From Planctomycetaceae bacterium (GTDB lineage Bacteria > Planctomycetota > Phycisphaerae > Phycisphaerales > SM1A02): 44,419 nucleotides of DNA. Position numbers and translations under genes: made by a program. The notes beneath the pieces are model-generated. The model had not been told where the DNA came from, ran no database searches, and saw only the letters and a list, made by a program, of their open reading frames with translations. Position 1 is the first letter of the stretch. Each line of letters opens with the position of its first letter. This document shows positions 42,684 to 44,419 of this stretch, piece after piece. The stretch covers positions 1-44,419 of the forward strand of contig CANJHD010000014.1 in NCBI GenBank assembly GCA_947474065.1, given 5' to 3'.

Positions 42684-44102
42684 TCAGCCGCCGTCGGGGG
42701 CGTTGCTCTTCTTACGCATGTCAGAGAGTTGCTTGCGCATCTGCTTGAGTTGCTTCTGGACTTGTTCAATATCAATCTTGCCATCCACGCATGGCGGGCA
42801 ACGCTTATGCCATGCCACGATTTTTTCCAAGATCTGGATCTGTACCGAGAGCTGTTCCGCTGCACCACCAGCGCGAGGGATGTTCATTCGCTCCTGCTGC
42901 AAAGAAAGGTCCTTCTCACACTCCTCGTACAACTTCTTCCATGCCGCGGCCATCTTCACGCCGTAGTCGCTGATTTCGTACCACTCCTTGAGTCCAAGGA
43001 GCGGCGCAAATTCCGCACCGGTGTCTGCGGTCCCCTTGCTGAATCCACAATCGAGCGCGTTGCTCGCATTGAAAGTTAGGTTGTCCTTGTCGTTAGAGAG
43101 AACTACCTCGCCAGGTTCACCAGTGATCTTGTCATGAAAGGTTGGCTTTCCAGTCACCGGATCTTTGGTGTAAGTCAACACGTCCTTCGACAAGACCATC
43201 GCCAAAAACACCATGCGCGGGCGGCCGTTCTTCTCAATGATGTCGCCAAGTTCAACGCGGAATCTTTCGAGCGGCTCGCCGTAAACGCTGTCTCGTCCGG
43301 CGATCATCATGGCTGCGCCGTCGGCGCCCATGGTTCGAAAGTAGATCTCATCGCACTGCATGGAAGTGACCGCGGCGGCTGAAATAGCCTCGCGAATCCA
43401 TGCCACCACACGATGTCGCTCGCGAACGGATTTGATTGCTTCCACGATCTTGAAGATCTCGGTCACGAGTCCGCCCGGGCTATCGATGTCCAAGATGATG
43501 ATCTGGCCTGGGCCCCACTTGTCAGCCTCTTTGCCCATTTGTTCGATTTCGTAGGCGCGCGCGGTTGCGCCGACGCCACCAACAAACGGAAGTATGAACA
43601 CGCCCTTCTGCGGAGCGATGCGGTAGCCGTTCTCATCAAGCTGATAGCCCTGCGCGTCAACCTTGCCAGATGGCTTTCCGGTCGGCGCTGCTGCCGCATC
43701 CGTTGCGCTCTTGACGCCTCCTGCTGGTGCAGAACCCGTCGCCGCATTTCCAGTGGTGCCAGTCGGAGCAGGCGCAGCCGTGCCACCAACGGGCTTGATC
43801 GAAACGATGGTGCTCGTGAATACCGGGCGGCTGACCTTCTTGCCGTCGATCTCCGCATCCACGGTGACAATGCCCTTGTCAGAATCAATCTTGGTGACCG
43901 TGCCGGTCATGGTTCGCGTTGCAAGTTGATCCTTGACCACAATCTCCACGCGGTCGCCCACCGAGCCCCACCAAGTGCCCTTGATGAGTTTGACTTGCTG
44001 CTGCTTCGAGCCCGATTGGGGCATCGCGTTGGCAGATGAGTAAAGACCAGATGTTGCGGCTGCAAGCAAGGCGGCAAGTGCGATGGCGGTGAGTGTGCGC
44101 AT
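42684..44102 (-). CDS. Exported ClpP/NfeD-like protease-fold protein
   Basis: 472 aa. Signal peptide (LTAIALAALLAAATSG..., cut near SSANA). An N-terminal beta-rich region about 38-105 and an Ala/Gly/Pro/Thr-rich linker (108-150) precede a crotonase/ClpP-fold domain with IIILDIDSPGGLVTEIFKIV (DSPGG at 207-211), as in NfeD and SppA. The candidate nucleophile is S241 in REAISAAAVTSMQCDEIYF, aligned to AASAG in relatives; a general-base Lys is not clearly identified (K291 is possible). The C-terminal third is a charged helical region with paired Cys (CPPC). NfeD-type proteases commonly pair with SPFH proteins in other bacteria, which makes the adjacent SPFH cluster relevant. Activity is uncertain. 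Confidence 0.82.
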   Translation of the reverse strand: MRTLTAIALAALLAAATSGLYSSANAMPQSGSKQQQVKLIKGTWWGSVGDRVEIVVKDQLATRTMTGTVTKIDSDKGIVTVDAEIDGKKVSRPVFTSTIVSIKPVGGTAAPAPTGTTGNAATGSAPAGGVKSATDAAAAPTGKPSGKVDAQGYQLDENGYRIAPQKGVFILPFVGGVGATARAYEIEQMGKEADKWGPGQIIILDIDSPGGLVTEIFKIVEAIKSVRERHRVVAWIREAISAAAVTSMQCDEIYFRTMGADGAAMMIAGRDSVYGEPLERFRVELGDIIEKNGRPRMVFLAMVLSKDVLTYTKDPVTGKPTFHDKITGEPGEVVLSNDKDNLTFNASNALDCGFSKGTADTGAEFAPLLGLKEWYEISDYGVKMAAAWKKLYEECEKDLSLQQERMNIPRAGGAAEQLSVQIQILEKIVAWHKRCPPCVDGKIDIEQVQKQLKQMRKQLSDMRKKSNAPDGG

Positions 44103-44186
44103 GGTTTCTCTTGCTTCGGGCGCGCTCGTGAGCAGCGCGCTGATGGTGGCGAGTGTTTGAACTATTGATGCTGTGTGTACGACGCG

Positions 44187-44419
44187 CTATCGACCCGGCC
44201 CCATTGGACCTGCCGGACCCTTGCCACCAGTCTTGCCGCCAGTGGTTCCCGATCCAGACTTCTTCTGACTGTTACCGCGGATCTGCTCAGTGAGCTGCTC
44301 AATGAGAATCTTTAGTTGATCATCTGTGAGCCCGCGCGTCCATTCCCACATCTTTGCGAAAGACGGGTACTGCTTGAACATCTTCTGCATCTTCTCAAGG
44401 ATCTGCTTGCGCTTACCAA
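44187..44419 (-). CDS. Hypothetical protein, partial at the window edge
   Basis: The open frame continues without a stop past position 44419, so the N-terminus is missing. The visible part (about 77 residues) is a helical segment (ILEKMQKMFKQYPSFAKMWE, LTDDQLKILIEQLTEQIRG) followed by a Gly/Lys-rich tail (TGGKTGGKGPAGPMGPGR). A Met at 44390 is an internal residue in this reading. It precedes the ClpP-like gene by 84 nt on the same strand. No function assigned. Confidence 0.65.
   Translation of the reverse strand, partial: GKRKQILEKMQKMFKQYPSFAKMWEWTRGLTDDQLKILIEQLTEQIRGNSQKKSGSGTTGGKTGGKGPAGPMGPGR

Overview
The window most likely comes from a GC-rich Planctomycetota bacterium, probably of the Phycisphaerae type. 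This is inferred from several features. A giant secreted subtilase carries the Cys-rich 'CC-x3-C-x2-DP-x-CC-x4-WD-x2-C' module typical of planctomycete exoproteins. There is a long MoxR/BatA-BatB-BatD aerotolerance-type operon, a cluster of several SPFH (HflK/HflC-like) proteins beside ABC-2 transporters, and many long unrecognised secreted or membrane proteins. No phage, insertion sequence or CRISPR array was seen, so this is chromosomal backbone.

Left part (1-20.7 kb). aspS leads a plus-strand run into a UrtA-like periplasmic binding protein, whose stop overlaps the start (ATGA) of a WspA-like chemoreceptor. Convergent to it is a minus-strand operon: secreted protein, then trxB, then a DAACS-type symporter (trxB and the symporter joined by TGATG). 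purD, the 1130-aa subtilase with a strong terminator, a small unknown gene, tRNA-Ser(GCT), a DedA-family protein, sucC (without sucD) and an HAD phosphatase follow on the plus strand. A short minus-strand operon (105-aa basic protein, DUF4126 membrane protein, 248-aa unknown) and a plus-strand beta-hydroxyacid-dehydrogenase-like gene close this part.

Middle (20.7-29.8 kb). One tightly packed plus-strand operon runs moxR, DUF58, DUF4381-like, batA, batB, TPR/batC-like, batD, TPR-SH3/batE-like. Six consecutive junctions are 4-nt ATGA or GTGA overlaps. It encodes a MoxR AAA+ ATPase with three VWA proteins, membrane-anchored beta-sandwich proteins and TPR proteins, presumably one envelope complex. 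The TPR protein contains 14 copies of an 18-bp repeat coding a charged hexapeptide.

Right part (29.8-44.4 kb). tRNA-Ser(CGA) with its own promoter and terminator, rpoZ (GTG start), rnpA and yidD form an information-processing patch in which rnpA and yidD are convergent rather than co-directional. From 41510 down to 30812 the minus strand holds eight closely spaced genes: polytopic SPFH protein, HflC-like, HflK-like, ABC ATPase, ABC-2 permease with a large extracytoplasmic domain, 654-aa membrane-anchored unknown, fumarylacetoacetate-hydrolase family enzyme and yidD. A second ABC-2 permease is divergent from it. Beyond that lies a secreted ClpP/NfeD-like protease-fold protein. The three SPFH proteins, ABC exporter parts and ClpP-like protein are the best candidate for an undescribed membrane system here. 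The window ends inside an unknown minus-strand gene.
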